Positions 18,583-28,714 are shown, counted from the stretch's first letter. The stretch: DNA of 64,000 nucleotides from Corynebacterium heidelbergense (GCF_028609845.1 NZ_CP063191.1:310001-374000), one strand, 5' to 3'. Translations and numbers: made by a program. The notes: generated by a model from the letters alone, not told the origin.

Positions 18583-19952
18583 CACAGGAACTCCTGCAGG
18601 CGGGGGCGGGTTCCGGCGATGGTACACGCCGCGGCGATGAGAGTGAGGATGAATACCGCAGTTGCCGTCCGCTCTGCCCCAATGCGCCCGGCCAGCAGCA
18701 CATCCCGCAGTTCCGTGCGCGTCTGGGTGATGAGCTTCTGCAACTGCTGATCGAAGTTTTCGAAATTGGTGCCCGTCGCATTTTCCTTCTGGGTACCGAC
18801 GGCGATGTTGTAGGCCGAGTCGTAGTTGCCGGCCTGGATCTGGGAGACCATTTGGGCATGGGCGGTATCCCACCCGCGCAGAGCTTCCCGGGCGGCGTCG
18901 ATCCGCTGGGGGCTGGAGACTTGGTCCCGCAGACTGTCCAACGTCTGGTCAATCTTGGCGACGCGGGAGGAAAAGGCGGATTGGGTAGAGGAATCGTAGT
19001 TGCGCTGTACCAGCCCCAGCGCCTCATCCGTCCTGGCCTGCTGGGCGGAAATCCGCGCATCCGTCAGGCTCTCCAGGGGATCCACCGTCCCCTGTACCCC
19101 TTGCGCACCCGAGTGCCACGTCAGCGCGGCGTTGATTCCGGCGAAGAGGAGGGCCACAACCATGAGCACGGTGGCCGCGCAGTATCCCACGTTGATCCGG
19201 CGGTTCGTCCAGGCGGCGAGCCACAACTGCGCCAGGATGAGCATGATCACCGCCGCCACCAGCCCGGATAGGGGGAACCACATGGGCTTGACCATGTTCG
19301 CCTGCTGCTGGCTGACCAGCGAGCTGGTGCGGGAGTAGAGCTCGCGGGCCGCGGGCAGGATCTCGTCCTGCATGAGGGTGCTGGCCTGGGTGAGGTAGGC
19401 CGCGCCCACCGGGTTCTGCACGCGGTTGTTGGTCTGTGCCTGGGCCACGAGGCGGACGTACTCCGGCAGGCGGTTTTGCACGTGGAGGACGAGTTCCATC
19501 TCTCGGGACTCGATGTTGTCGATGCCGGAGGTTGCGCGGACGATGGCGGAGCTGGCGTCCTGAATTGCGTCCTGGTAGGCCTTGTCCGGCTTGCTATCCG
19601 AAAACCCCGTCTGCAGGAACCCGGTGGTGGCCACCGAGTCCGCCACCGACAGTGAGTTGAACATGTCCTGGGCCGCATTCGACAGGGGCTCGGTTCGGGT
19701 CACCAGGGTGTTCAGGTCGTCCTGCCGCGCGGTGGAGCTCAGGGCCATTGCGCCACCGGCAGCGAGAATGGCGAGGACGAGGATGGTGGACACGAGGGTG
19801 AGGATGCCCGGTGTGGTGCCCGCGAAGTCCGCCAGCCGCCGTGGTGCCTGCAGCGCCGGGTTGATAAACCCGCGGAAGGAGTGCGTCCCGTGGGCAGAGG
19901 CCTCTTCGTTGTCCATCCACCGGTCGGCCTCAAACGCGGGGAGTGCTGGCAT
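18582..19952 (-). CDS. glnX: Membrane signal-transfer protein GlnX
   Basis: About 456 residues with four membrane segments: ILTLVSTILVLAILAAGGAM, a second near PLSGLVAAVIMLILAQLWLA, a third near AATVLMVVALLFAGINAAL, and a last near TAVFILTLIAAACTI. Two extracytoplasmic helical domains lie between them, an architecture like chemoreceptor sensor domains. It is thought to relay ligand binding by GlnH across the membrane to PknG. The start is placed at ATG 19952, 7 bases after a TATACT -10 element on the same strand, suggesting a leaderless message. A nearby in-frame ATG (MDNEEA) is the alternative. Confidence 0.87.
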   Translation of the reverse strand: MPALPAFEADRWMDNEEASAHGTHSFRGFINPALQAPRRLADFAGTTPGILTLVSTILVLAILAAGGAMALSSTARQDDLNTLVTRTEPLSNAAQDMFNSLSVADSVATTGFLQTGFSDSKPDKAYQDAIQDASSAIVRATSGIDNIESREMELVLHVQNRLPEYVRLVAQAQTNNRVQNPVGAAYLTQASTLMQDEILPAARELYSRTSSLVSQQQANMVKPMWFPLSGLVAAVIMLILAQLWLAAWTNRRINVGYCAATVLMVVALLFAGINAALTWHSGAQGVQGTVDPLESLTDARISAQQARTDEALGLVQRNYDSSTQSAFSSRVAKIDQTLDSLRDQVSSPQRIDAAREALRGWDTAHAQMVSQIQAGNYDSAYNIAVGTQKENATGTNFENFDQQLQKLITQTRTELRDVLLAGRIGAERTATAVFILTLIAAACTIAGTRPRLQEFL

Positions 19953-19959
19953 GCCCAAG

Positions 19960-19965
19960 AGTATA
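19960..19965 (-). promoter_or_regulatory. -10 element of glnX, leaderless arrangement
   Basis: On the minus strand TATACT is followed by seven bases and then the glnX ATG, so transcription would begin at or next to the start codon. The opposite strand reads TATACA at about the same place and could serve the divergent ABC gene at 20004. Confidence 0.5.
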
Positions 19966-20003
19966 TACAGCCCCGCCAGGCTTTCTCTGGCACACTGGTC
20001 CGC

Positions 20004-20966
20004 ATGATCGAAGTCCGCGAGCTCACAAAGATGTACCGGGGAACCGCTGCGGTCAACGACCTGACCTTCTCGGTCAAACCTGGGGTAGTGACGGGGTTCC
20101 TCGGCCCGAACGGTGCGGGGAAGTCCACGACGATGCGGATGATTACTGGCCTGGACCGGCCAACATCCGGCAGCGCGACCGTCGACGGCAAACCGTACGC
20201 CGCGTACAAGCGGCCCCTGGAGAAGGTCGGTACGCTGCTGGACGCGAAGTGGGTTCACCCCAATCGCAGCGCCGCAGCCCACCTGAAGTGGTTGGCCGCC
20301 GCGAACGGTTTTCCGAAAAAGCGGGTGGATGAGGTGCTGGGGCTCGTGGGCCTGTCGGACGTCGCGGGGCGCAAGGCCGGCAAGTTCTCCCTCGGCATGG
20401 GCCAGCGGCTAGGGCTGGCGGCAGCGCTGCTGGGCGATCCGGAGGTGCTCATCCTGGACGAGCCGGTCAACGGCCTGGACCCGGAGGGCATCCGGTGGGT
20501 GCGGGGGTTCGTGCGACACTTGGCCAGCGAGGGCCGTACCGTCCTCATCAGCTCCCACTTGCTGTCAGAGATGGCCCAGACTGCCGATCACCTCGTCGTG
20601 ATCGGCAAGGGGAAGTTGATCGCCGATACGTCGACGAAGGAATTCATCAAGTCGGCCTCCACCACCAAGACGGTGGTGCGCTGCGATCACATGGACGAGC
20701 TGCAGGCCGGTTTGTTAGAGGAGGATGTCCCCTTCGAGCGTGCCAAGGACGACGAGGACCGGGAGATTCTGGTTATCGACTCTCAAGACACGGACTGGGT
20801 CGGCGGCTTGGCCTTCAGCTGCGGTGTGCGGCTGCGTGAGCTGACCCAGCAGCGCGCCAGCCTGGAGGATGCCTTCATGTCCATGACGGGCGATTCGGTG
20901 GAGTACCACGCCACAGCGAGCCCGTCTTTGCCCGCCCAGCCCAACCCGGAGGAAGTTAGCCAGTGA
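20004..20966 (+). CDS. ABC transporter ATP-binding protein
   Basis: A 320-residue ATPase with Walker A GPNGAGKST, signature FSLGMGQRLGLA (S-L-G-M-G in place of LSGGQ), Walker B VLILDEPVNGLDPEG and the switch histidine in SSHLL. The extra C-terminal 90 residues are typical of DrrA/CcmA-like exporters. It is divergent from glnX. It is coupled to the following permease by a GTGA overlap, so the two form a two-gene exporter. The substrate is unknown; antibiotics, lipids or peptides are usual for this subfamily. Confidence 0.9.
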   Translation: MIEVRELTKMYRGTAAVNDLTFSVKPGVVTGFLGPNGAGKSTTMRMITGLDRPTSGSATVDGKPYAAYKRPLEKVGTLLDAKWVHPNRSAAAHLKWLAAANGFPKKRVDEVLGLVGLSDVAGRKAGKFSLGMGQRLGLAAALLGDPEVLILDEPVNGLDPEGIRWVRGFVRHLASEGRTVLISSHLLSEMAQTADHLVVIGKGKLIADTSTKEFIKSASTTKTVVRCDHMDELQAGLLEEDVPFERAKDDEDREILVIDSQDTDWVGGLAFSCGVRLRELTQQRASLEDAFMSMTGDSVEYHATASPSLPAQPNPEEVSQ

Positions 20967-21775
20967 TCAACCTCATCCGTTCCGAGTGGATTAAGCTCAC
21001 GTCCACCAAAGCCCTGTGGTGGACCACATTCCTGGCTCTCGTCATCCCGATTGCGCTGACGGTGATGAGCGGCGTGTTCACCGGCCAGTACGTCGCCAAT
21101 CCGCCGTCGGACCAGGAACCGTCTACAACGGCCCAGATCCTCGAGGGCCTGTCCGTGGACGGTGCTCTGTCCCAGTTCCTCTTCTTCGGCCTCATGATCA
21201 TCATGATCCAGGCGGTGATGACGGTCACCACCGAGTATGGTTCCGGCACGGCAAAGACCACCCTGCTGGCCACACCGTCGCGCTGGCCGGTGGCGGTGGC
21301 CAAGCTGCTCACCTATGGCACGATCGCCGCGGTGATCTCCTTTGTCACCGCTGTGTTGAGTGTCGTGGGGATGCACTGGGCTGCGGGCCTGAAAATCGAG
21401 GATGCGGCTCTGCTGGATCGCGTGTCGCTCGGCGCCGATAGCGCTTGGACGATGATTGGTCGTCTGGTGCTTTACACGGTGCTCAGCGTGGTTATTTCTC
21501 TGGGCGTGGGGTATCTGACCCGCAATACGGCCGGCGGCATCGCGTTGCTGCTGCTGTGGAAGCTGGTTTTGGAGGGAATCCTGCTTGGCACGCTGCCCTG
21601 GGTGCGGGACCACATCGCCCCGTTCGGTCCGTTCAGCAATATGGACAACGCCGCGCAGATGAAGGATGTGACCGATGCTCCTTGGGGTCAAACGGGATCC
21701 ATTCTGTACTTTGCGGCGTGGTGTGCGGTGATCTTCGTCCTCGGCGTCATTGCGCTGAAGCGTCGGGACGCCTAG
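20963..21775 (+). CDS. ABC transporter permease (ABC-2 type)
   Basis: A 270-residue protein opening INLIRSEWIKLTSTKALWW, the short cytoplasmic start common to ABC-2 permeases. It has six hydrophobic segments, ending with ILYFAAWCAVIFVLGVIAL and a KRRDA tail. The GTG start at 20963 overlaps the ATPase stop by four bases. It faces the convergent MarR-family gene with only 15 bp between, so that regulator may control the pair; this is inferred from position. Confidence 0.88.
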   Translation: MINLIRSEWIKLTSTKALWWTTFLALVIPIALTVMSGVFTGQYVANPPSDQEPSTTAQILEGLSVDGALSQFLFFGLMIIMIQAVMTVTTEYGSGTAKTTLLATPSRWPVAVAKLLTYGTIAAVISFVTAVLSVVGMHWAAGLKIEDAALLDRVSLGADSAWTMIGRLVLYTVLSVVISLGVGYLTRNTAGGIALLLLWKLVLEGILLGTLPWVRDHIAPFGPFSNMDNAAQMKDVTDAPWGQTGSILYFAAWCAVIFVLGVIALKRRDA

Positions 21776-21790
21776 CCCAGCGCGCGCCCG

Positions 21791-22333
21791 CTAGTCTAGC
21801 GAGTAGTCCTGCCTGCGCTGCATGTCATCCACCAGGCTTTCCGCCGCCATGGACAGGTTGCGCAGCGCGGGCACGCCGCGGCGGAGCTTCGCGATGTCCC
21901 GGGCATCCATTCGGCGTGTGGCCCCGGCGATAAGCATGGCCCATTCGTCGGTGACCTGGTTCATGACCTCGATGCCGTCATCGGAGAGGAAGAGGTCCTG
22001 GGCCCGCCGGTCCAGATCGTTGGCCTGCCGGGTGACCAGGCCTGCGTTGATCAATCGGCGCACCGTGGCGGACACGTTGGAGGCGCGCAGAAACCGTAGG
22101 CGCGCGATGTCGGATACCCCGCATCCCGGGTGGTGTGCGATGAACTGCAGCACTTCGATTTCGGACTGGGAGACGGAGAGCTTCTGGTTGGGTCGCTCCA
22201 TGAGGCGCCGGGTGGCGGAGAGGAAGTCGTACACGGAGGCTGCGATCTCCGCCACGTCGACTTCGGGGAGAACTTCTGCGGCTCGCCGTCCGCGGATGGG
22301 CGGGGTGGTTATACCGGTCCGATGGGGCGTCAT
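21791..22333 (-). CDS. MarR-family transcriptional regulator
   Basis: 180 residues. The winged-helix region spans roughly residues 45-130 and includes LSVSQSEIEVLQFIAHHPG, VSDIARLRFLRASNVSATVR (recognition helix) and NDLDRRAQDLFLSDDG (wing with the family DxRxxxxxLT-like motif). The N-terminal 40 residues are an extension. It converges on the ABC exporter pair and lies downstream of cls with a 62-bp gap that could hold its promoter. Ligand unknown. Confidence 0.85.
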   Translation of the reverse strand: MTPHRTGITTPPIRGRRAAEVLPEVDVAEIAASVYDFLSATRRLMERPNQKLSVSQSEIEVLQFIAHHPGCGVSDIARLRFLRASNVSATVRRLINAGLVTRQANDLDRRAQDLFLSDDGIEVMNQVTDEWAMLIAGATRRMDARDIAKLRRGVPALRNLSMAAESLVDDMQRRQDYSLD

Positions 22334-22395
22334 GGACGGGAGTTTAGCGGCCAGACGTGCAGCGATAGGTACTTTTGTGCAAAACTCATCGGTGC

Positions 22396-23907
22396 CTACT
22401 GTAAGGCGCTGGTGAGCCGGGCCACGTTGTCCAAATAGCGTTCATACCAGGGGCGCCCTCGCCATTCGTCCTCGGTGAGTTCGTGGCTCGCTCGGCGGTA
22501 TGTGGTGACGACACCATTTAGCGCGTCGAGGGTTCTTCCTGCGCAGGTCATTAAAGTGAGCTCGTAGTTGAGGCTGAAGGAGCGCATGTCCATGTTCGCG
22601 CTGCCCATCACGGCCACCTGGTCGTCGGCGATCGCCAGCTTGGTGTGGAGCACAGCGGGGTAGGGGTACTGGAAGATGCGTACGCCCGCTTTGAGCAGTT
22701 CCCAGTAGTAGGAGCACTGCGCCCGGTTCACGAGTGATTGGTCCGACTTCTCGGAAACGTAAAGCTCCACGTCCACACCGCGATACGCGGCAGTGGTCAC
22801 CGCGGCCATGAGGGATTCGTCCGGGATGAAGTAAGGGCTGACGATGCGCAGGCGCTGCTGGGCGTGGTGGGCCATGGAGGTGAACAATCGCAGGTTGGGC
22901 TCGGTGCGGAAACCCGGGCCGGAGGGCACGATCTGCATGAGGTCCTCCCCGGTGTCCCGGTTATCGTCATCCAGTTGGGCCGTGCGGACGGAGGGTTCTA
23001 CGAGGTCGAGGGATTGCCCGGATTCGGTATACCAATCCACGGCGAAGACGGAGTTGATCTCCGTGACAACCGGGCCGGAGAGCTCGGCCATGATGTCCAC
23101 CCAGTGCCGCTTGTTCTTGCGGTTTTTGCGTACAAGGTAGCTCGAATCGATCATGTTCTGTGAACCGACAAAGGCGGTTTCGCCGTCGATGACCACCAGT
23201 TTGCGGTGGTTTCGTAGGTCCGGGCGGCGGAAGCGCCAGCGCCAGGGCTTGAGTGGCAGCATGACCATCCACTCGATGCCGAGGGCATCTAACCGATTGC
23301 CGAGCTTGGCGGAGCCGGGGTACTTCAGCGAGCCGATGTGGTCGTAGAGCAGGCGCACCTTGACCCCGCGATCTACGGCCCGGCCCAGCGCCTGGAAGAA
23401 GACGTCCGTCGTCTGATCCCAGGCGACGATGTAGATTTCCACGTTCACGTAGCTGCGGGCCCGGTCCACGGCCGCGGCCATCGCTACGATACTGGCTTCG
23501 TACTCGCTGTGTAGCGCCTGCAGGGTTCCCCCGGTGGAGGGCAGCGCGGTGAGGTGGCGGTTAAGTCGGACGAGGGCCCGTAGCTCCGGGGTGATTCGCG
23601 CCCCTATGGGCACGTCCGGTTCGTGCTCCCCCAGTTGGCGGAGCATGTCGTTGGCCCGCTGCTGGATCATGTGGCGGCGCCGGTTGATGAAGGGGGATCC
23701 CATGAGGAAGAACAGCAGAATTCCCACGAAGGGGATGAGGAAGATGGCCAACAGCCACGCCATCGCCGAGGACGGTTTTCGGTCCTGCGGCACCCACCCC
23801 AGAGCCACGATCTTCAGGGCATAGTCCGCAACCAATAGTGCGATCTGCCACCACTGGATCTCCGGGGAGAGGTCCAGGACAAAATGTGTCCAGCTATCCC
23901 AAACCAT
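22396..23907 (-). CDS. cls: Cardiolipin synthase (phospholipase D family)
   Basis: A 503-residue protein with two N-terminal membrane helices (IALLVADYALKIVALGW and LAIFLIPFVGILLFFLMG) and two HKD motifs: HRKLVVIDGETAFVGSQN and HTKLAIADDQVAVMGSANMD. These give the H-x-K-x4-D catalytic pairs of the PLD superfamily. It condenses phosphatidylglycerol units into cardiolipin at the membrane. Length and topology match bacterial ClsA. Its start overlaps the end of the exonuclease gene upstream by 14 bp, so the two are probably co-transcribed. Confidence 0.9.
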   Translation of the reverse strand: MVWDSWTHFVLDLSPEIQWWQIALLVADYALKIVALGWVPQDRKPSSAMAWLLAIFLIPFVGILLFFLMGSPFINRRRHMIQQRANDMLRQLGEHEPDVPIGARITPELRALVRLNRHLTALPSTGGTLQALHSEYEASIVAMAAAVDRARSYVNVEIYIVAWDQTTDVFFQALGRAVDRGVKVRLLYDHIGSLKYPGSAKLGNRLDALGIEWMVMLPLKPWRWRFRRPDLRNHRKLVVIDGETAFVGSQNMIDSSYLVRKNRKNKRHWVDIMAELSGPVVTEINSVFAVDWYTESGQSLDLVEPSVRTAQLDDDNRDTGEDLMQIVPSGPGFRTEPNLRLFTSMAHHAQQRLRIVSPYFIPDESLMAAVTTAAYRGVDVELYVSEKSDQSLVNRAQCSYYWELLKAGVRIFQYPYPAVLHTKLAIADDQVAVMGSANMDMRSFSLNYELTLMTCAGRTLDALNGVVTTYRRASHELTEDEWRGRPWYERYLDNVARLTSALQ

Positions 23908-24661
23908 AGGTCACTACTACAGGTGCGTGGTCTGAGGCGCCTTTGCCTTTGCGTTCATCCCGGTCCACCCGGGCCGACTCGGGGGCGATGCCCCGGGCGA
24001 ACTGCAAATCGATGCGCATCCCCTCATTCTTGCTGAAGCGCATGGCTTGGTAATCCCAATAGGTGTACTCATTCTCCACGAGCGCGGTGGCCTGCGTCAT
24101 GCCAGCCGCCTCCAGGTCCGCCAAGGCCTGGCGCTCCCGAGGGGTCACGTGGGTGCGCCCGTTGAACACCTCCCGGTCCCAAACGTCCTCGTCCCGCGGA
24201 GCGATGTTGAAATCCCCGGTTAGGCACAGCTTGGATGGGGCCTCATCCGCGGCATAGGTGGCCAGAGCCTCCAACCAGGCCAGTTTGTAGGTGTAGTGGG
24301 GGTCGCAGATCTCCCGGCCATTGGGGACGTAGAGGCTCCACACCTCCACGCCGCCGCAGATGGCGCCGATGGCCCGCGCTTCCTGCTCCTGGGTGGCGGT
24401 GAGGTCCTTGGCAAAGCCCGGCTGCCCGAAGTCCGTCCGCACGTCCTTCAGTCCCACCCGGGAGAGCAGGGCCACCCCGTTGAAGGCATGAAGGCCGTGA
24501 TGGGCTTGTTCGTAGCCGGTGCTGGAGAAGTCCGGGAACTGCTCGTCCGTGCACTTCGTCTCCTGGAGGCACAACACGTCCACATCCGAACGTTCCAGAA
24601 AGTCCCGCACGCGCTCGGTTCGGGTGCGCACGGAGTTGATGTTCCAGGTGGCGATCCGCAT
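23894..24661 (-). CDS. xthA: Exodeoxyribonuclease III / AP endonuclease
   Basis: A 255-residue endonuclease/exonuclease/phosphatase-fold protein beginning MRIATWNINSVRTRTERVRD. It has LCLQETKC (metal-binding Glu), YVPNGREICDPHYTYKLAW, LTGDFNIAPRDEDVW (catalytic Asp/Asn) and GASDHAPVVV (catalytic His). It repairs abasic sites and 3'-blocked ends. The ATG at 24661 gives the family N-terminus; a GTG 18 bases upstream would only add six residues. It overlaps cls by 14 bp. Confidence 0.93.
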   Translation of the reverse strand: MRIATWNINSVRTRTERVRDFLERSDVDVLCLQETKCTDEQFPDFSSTGYEQAHHGLHAFNGVALLSRVGLKDVRTDFGQPGFAKDLTATQEQEARAIGAICGGVEVWSLYVPNGREICDPHYTYKLAWLEALATYAADEAPSKLCLTGDFNIAPRDEDVWDREVFNGRTHVTPRERQALADLEAAGMTQATALVENEYTYWDYQAMRFSKNEGMRIDLQFARGIAPESARVDRDERKGKGASDHAPVVVTYGLG

Positions 24662-24706
24662 GGGCACCACACTACCCACCGGTCGGCGGTGCGAATCCCC
24701 CCGCTG

Positions 24707-25885
24707 TTACTCCCGGTGGTTGTCCGTGCTGGCCACGGTGATGCAGCGGTGGCGGTGGTGCTCGGAGAAACCCAGTCGCTGGTACAGCGCGCGGCCGGGC
24801 GTATTGCTCTGCACCACTTGTAGATACGCGCCCGAAGCACCTTCTCGGCGGCCCCAGTGCAACATGGCGATGCCCAGGAGGGTGCCCAGGCCCTGGCGTC
24901 GATAAGAGGGAGCGACCTCCACCGCCGAATACCCCAACCATTGCCGCCCACCGCCATGGGTGACGGTCCCTCGAGTGATGGCAGCCAACTGGCCATCGAG
25001 GAGCACGCGCCCGAAGCCCAGGTGGCCCTCGATGCGCTGGGACAGCAGCCGGAGCGCATGCCGGGGCAGGGGCTGGCCCCGGAAGTGGTACATGGACAGC
25101 CACTGCTCCTCCGGGGCGGGGTCGATCTGGACCTGCAGGCCATGCGAGGAAGGGGTGCCCCCCGGTCCCAGGCGGGCATCCATCCCCTCCGGCAGCGGCG
25201 GGAGGTCGGTGAGGTCGCGCGTCATGACGACGATCTCCGGACCCACGTCGGCTGAGGCGACGCCCTGGGCCGGGCGGCCAATCCGATCGGGGATCAGCAG
25301 GCGGGTCGGCAGGTGGTGCTCGGCGTAGAAGCGCTGGATCGCCGCCAGAGGAACGGGCTGGGTGCTGGCTTCCGGGGCCAGGGGGACGGCAGAGTTGCTC
25401 CGCTCCGTAATGCCATCGCCGGCGCGGGCGAGCCAGCCGCCGAACCACTGGTTGTGCAGGCCCGGGAAGGCCGCTGCTGTGGCTTCCTCCACCGCGCGGA
25501 TATCGCGATTGCGGACCGGGCGGGCGCTGAGCGTCTTGAGCACGACGACGTCCTCATGGGGGATGGTGATGCCCGCGTCATCTTCCCCGTTGTACGTTGA
25601 CGGGTGTGCTGGCGTTATAACCCCGGTGTTCCCAACAGCCTTGGCCCGCGCCTGCGGGCGCACCCGAAGCGGGTCGATGCTCAGCAACTCGCCGATCACA
25701 TCCGTGACCGTGGGCCCGGAGGACCCCTCGCGCTCCTCAGCCGGTAGCAGCCGCCGCACAATGACCCGCGCGCCGGGCACGATACTCACGGGATCCGTGC
25801 GCCGGGAGACGGGAAAGCCCAGCCCCACCTCCCGCGCACCCGCCCGAGAAGCGGAGATGTCCGTGTCGCGCCGTTCAGTCGTCAT
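24707..25885 (-). CDS. GNAT-family N-acetyltransferase
   Basis: A 392-residue protein whose C-terminal ~150 residues form a GNAT domain, with the acetyl-CoA loop [20 protein letters not shown] (R/Q-x-x-G-x-G/A) and [20 protein letters not shown]. The N-terminal half includes a beta-strand-rich segment ([17 protein letters not shown] and [13 protein letters not shown]) of unknown role. It starts inside the deformylase stop region (11-bp overlap), so the two are coupled. Its closeness to def invites the idea of N-terminal protein processing, but the substrate cannot be told from sequence. Confidence 0.85.
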   Translation of the reverse strand: MTTERRDTDISASRAGAREVGLGFPVSRRTDPVSIVPGARVIVRRLLPAEEREGSSGPTVTDVIGELLSIDPLRVRPQARAKAVGNTGVITPAHPSTYNGEDDAGITIPHEDVVVLKTLSARPVRNRDIRAVEEATAAAFPGLHNQWFGGWLARAGDGITERSNSAVPLAPEASTQPVPLAAIQRFYAEHHLPTRLLIPDRIGRPAQGVASADVGPEIVVMTRDLTDLPPLPEGMDARLGPGGTPSSHGLQVQIDPAPEEQWLSMYHFRGQPLPRHALRLLSQRIEGHLGFGRVLLDGQLAAITRGTVTHGGGRQWLGYSAVEVAPSYRRQGLGTLLGIAMLHWGRREGASGAYLQVVQSNTPGRALYQRLGFSEHHRHRCITVASTDNHRE

Positions 25886-26486
25886 GGCCGAAGGGGTCCT
25901 TATCCACTCCCGGGGTCCAGGTGTGCCCCGGGGTCACCCACCCCTCGGCCCTGATCGCCTTCTTTGCCGCCCGCCGCCAACGGCCGATCGTCTTGTCCGT
26001 GTAGAGGAATCCATCCAGGTGGCCCACCTCGTGCTGCAGGCACCGGGCGAAAAAGCCCGTCCCCTCGACGTCGACTGGCTGGCCCTGCTCGTCGAAGCCC
26101 GTGACCCGTGCCCACTGCGCCCGCCCGGTGGGGAAGGAGTAGCCCGGCACGGACAGGCATCCCTCCTCGTCGTCCTCCTCGTCCGGCATGGTCTCTGGAA
26201 TTTCGGAGGTCTCCAGCTCTGGATTGATCACGCACCCCCGGCGCATGGTGCCCTTGTGGGGGCCGTCGATATCCGGGCAGTTGTAGACGAACAGCCGCTC
26301 CGTCCGGCCCACCTGGTTGGCGGCAAGGCCCACCCCGTGGGCCGCGTCCATCGTCGCGTACATGTCCGCGATGAGCGCCTGGATTTCCGCGCTGGGAGCG
26401 AGCCCGCCCAGCTCTACCGGGCGGGTGGGGTTGTGCAGGACGGGATCACCGGCGATCACGATGGGGAGGATGCTGGGGGAGGACAT
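25875..26486 (-). CDS. def: Peptide deformylase
   Basis: A 203-residue metallo-hydrolase that removes the formyl group from new proteins. The three family motifs are present: GVGLAANQV (residues 51-59), EEGCLSVPG with the metal-binding cysteine, and QHEVGHLDG with H152-EVG-H156 and catalytic E153. An acidic insertion ([13 protein letters not shown]) precedes the cysteine motif, and the C-terminus is extended by about 30 residues. ATG 26486 lies in a short gap shared with the divergent DUF3263 gene. Confidence 0.95.
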   Translation of the reverse strand: MSSPSILPIVIAGDPVLHNPTRPVELGGLAPSAEIQALIADMYATMDAAHGVGLAANQVGRTERLFVYNCPDIDGPHKGTMRRGCVINPELETSEIPETMPDEEDDEEGCLSVPGYSFPTGRAQWARVTGFDEQGQPVDVEGTGFFARCLQHEVGHLDGFLYTDKTIGRWRRAAKKAIRAEGWVTPGHTWTPGVDKDPFGHDD

Positions 26487-26513
26487 GGCCCCTTAGTTTA
26501 GGCACTAAGGTCT

Positions 26514-26732
26514 ATGGCCATGCTCAGTGCTGAGGACAAGCGGATGCTGGCCTTCGAACGCCAGTGGTGGCTGCAACGCGGGGCCAAGAACGAACGCATC
26601 CGCGAGGAGTTTCACATGGAGCCGGTGCGCTACTTCCAGATCCTCAACGCGCTCATCGAGCGCCCGGAAGCCTTGGAACACGACCCGGTGCTGGTGCGCA
26701 CGTTGCTGCGTCGCCGCGAAGGGGAACGGTAG
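26514..26732 (+). CDS. DUF3263 family small protein
   Basis: A 72-residue, highly charged helical protein (LSAEDKRMLAFERQWWLQRG, then RIREEFHMEPVRYFQILNAL). This is the whole of the actinobacterial DUF3263 family, small proteins that look like helix-turn-helix units and are usually encoded beside def and a LytR_C protein. ATG 26514 or 26520 may be used. Function unknown. It is divergent from def and 9 bp upstream of the next gene. Confidence 0.85.
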   Translation: MAMLSAEDKRMLAFERQWWLQRGAKNERIREEFHMEPVRYFQILNALIERPEALEHDPVLVRTLLRRREGER

Positions 26733-26741
26733 GCTAGTTCC

Positions 26742-27461
26742 GTGACTGAACCGCACCGCCCGCGCCACGCGCTCGACGAAGATCCCGCTTTCGCCGTCCC
26801 GGCCGAAGCCCCAGAAACCACCGAACCCTCCCCGGGGCTGCCCCTGCGCGGTCTGGCCATGGTCCTGCTGGCCGTTGGGGCCCTGCTCGCCGCATGGGGG
26901 GCATTCAGCTTCTTCGGGGGATCTGACGGGGACCAGTCCACCAACGCCGCGCAGAGCGCCGCCACGTCCAGCGCGCGCATCTCCACCGTCCCCTCCGCGC
27001 CCCCGGCGTCTAGCAGCGCCGCCGCCCAGCCCAGGGGTTCCCAGCAGCCCCCCGCACCCAGCAGTGAGCCCCCGCGCGATGGCGGGGCCGCCGCCGGAAG
27101 CGGCACCGGCAACCAAGGGGCTCAGGTGGACCGCGCCCGCACCTACGTCACCGTGCTGAACAACAGCCCGGTGCAGGGCCTGGCCGGGGATACGGCGGGT
27201 AAGCTGCGCGGCCGCCAATGGGCCAACACCGGGGTGGGGAACCTCCCGGATACGCAGTATCGATTCCCGCGCTCCGTTGTTCTCTATCCCGCTGGGGACG
27301 CCAATGCCCGCGCCGCGGCCGAAAGCGTCGCATCCGATTTGGGCCTGCCCGCCGAGCAGCGCACCCCAGAGATCGATCGTTCCCTGGGCGGCGCCCGCAT
27401 GCAGCAGGGCCCCAACCCCGGGGCGGTGGTCGTGGTGACCACCAACGATCTGGGTCGATAG
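26742..27461 (+). CDS. LytR C-terminal-domain membrane protein
   Basis: 239 residues. A cytoplasmic tail of about 35 residues is followed by one membrane helix (LAMVLLAVGALLAAWGAFSF). Then comes a Ser/Ala/Pro-rich linker and a LytR_C domain of about 95 residues starting at RTYVTVLNNSPVQGLAGDT and ending GAVVVVTTNDLGR. LytR_C domains occur in cell-envelope proteins linked to LytR-CpsA-Psr enzymes, but no LCP catalytic domain is present, so it is a stand-alone accessory protein. The GTG start follows GGTAGGCTAG. It lies in a run with DUF3263 and the GCS2 ligase. Confidence 0.85.
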   Translation: MTEPHRPRHALDEDPAFAVPAEAPETTEPSPGLPLRGLAMVLLAVGALLAAWGAFSFFGGSDGDQSTNAAQSAATSSARISTVPSAPPASSSAAAQPRGSQQPPAPSSEPPRDGGAAAGSGTGNQGAQVDRARTYVTVLNNSPVQGLAGDTAGKLRGRQWANTGVGNLPDTQYRFPRSVVLYPAGDANARAAAESVASDLGLPAEQRTPEIDRSLGGARMQQGPNPGAVVVVTTNDLGR

Positions 27462-27482
27462 CACGTCGCTATACTGAGCCGC

Positions 27483-28673
27483 ATGGATTTTCCGCCCTCC
27501 CGACCCACTGTGGGCATTGAATGGGAGGTCTGCCTCGTGGACCGCAAGTCCCGTGAGCTCGTCCCGCGCGCCGGGGATCTGCTGGACCTCATGGACGAGC
27601 GCCACCCCGGGCACCGCGTGACCCGCGAGTTCATGGCGAACACGGTGGAGCTGGTCACCGGCATCCACGATGACGTTCCCGCCGCCGTGGCGGACCTGCG
27701 CGAGCAGCTAGGCCAGCTCTACGAGTGCGCAGACATCATGGGCGTGGACCTGTTTAGCGCCGGAACCCACCCCTTCGCGGATTGGGGGGACCAGCAGATG
27801 AGCGACAAGGCCTCCTACCGGGAGATCATCGAGCGCACCCAGTATTGGGGGCGCCAGATGATCATCTTCGGGATCCACATGCACGTGGGGGTGGGTAGCA
27901 AGGAGAAGGTGTGGCCCATCATCAACGCGGTTATGACCCACTACCCCCACGTGCTGGCCGCCTCCGCCTCCTCCCCCGCCTGGGAGGGGTTGGATACCGG
28001 CTATGCCTCCAACCGGACCCTGCTGTACCAGCAGCTCCCCACGGCCGGCCTGCCCTACCAGTTCACCACCTGGCAGCAGTGGGAGGAGTTCAACCGGGAC
28101 CAAGACCGCTCCGGGGTGATCAGCCACACCGGGTCCATGCATTTCGACGTGCGGCCCTCCAAGTACGGCACGATCGAGATCCGCTTCGCGGACGCCACGA
28201 TGGCGGTGTGGGAGGTCGCCGCCCTGAGTGCCTATGTGCACTGCCTGGTTTTGTATTTTGAGCGCGCCTACGATGCCGGCCAGCCGCTGCCGATCCTGCA
28301 GCCCTGGCACGTCGCGGAGAACAAGTGGCGGGCCGCCCGCTATGGGTTGCAGGCCCTCATCATCACGGACCGGGAAACCACCGAAAAGCAGGTGGCCGGG
28401 GAGCTGCGGCAGTGGGTTGACCGGCTCATGCCCCTGGCCCGGGAGCTGCACTGCGCCGAGGAGCTCTCCGGCATTCTGCGGATCCTGGAAACCGGCGGGG
28501 ACTATGCCCAGTTGCGCCGGGCGGCGCGGGCGGCCGGCGCAGCCCTAGAGCCGGGGGTACGCACCCGCGGCGATGCCGGGGCGGAGGAGGGCTTCACCCA
28601 ACCGCACGCCTGGCGCGCGGCCGTGGACCTCAATGTGGAGACGCTGCGGGCCTCCCTCGCCGAAGGGGCATAG
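27483..28673 (+). CDS. GCS2-type carboxylate-amine ligase (YbdK-like)
   Basis: A 396-residue protein with the glutamate-cysteine ligase 2 fold. [12 protein letters not shown] near the N-terminus carries the metal-binding glutamates, [16 protein letters not shown] is a family signature, and [14 protein letters not shown] lies in the active site. YbdK-type enzymes have weak glutamate-cysteine ligase activity, but the true substrate in actinobacteria is not established. Because such bacteria normally use mycothiol, glutathione synthesis should not be assumed. It ends 88 bp before the convergent LeuA-domain gene, with a hairpin between. Confidence 0.85.
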   Translation: MDFPPSRPTVGIEWEVCLVDRKSRELVPRAGDLLDLMDERHPGHRVTREFMANTVELVTGIHDDVPAAVADLREQLGQLYECADIMGVDLFSAGTHPFADWGDQQMSDKASYREIIERTQYWGRQMIIFGIHMHVGVGSKEKVWPIINAVMTHYPHVLAASASSPAWEGLDTGYASNRTLLYQQLPTAGLPYQFTTWQQWEEFNRDQDRSGVISHTGSMHFDVRPSKYGTIEIRFADATMAVWEVAALSAYVHCLVLYFERAYDAGQPLPILQPWHVAENKWRAARYGLQALIITDRETTEKQVAGELRQWVDRLMPLARELHCAEELSGILRILETGGDYAQLRRAARAAGAALEPGVRTRGDAGAEEGFTQPHAWRAAVDLNVETLRASLAEGA

Positions 28674-28714
28674 ACCCTTCGGCTCGAAAAGTGGGGACCG
28701 CGTTGGGTGGGGGT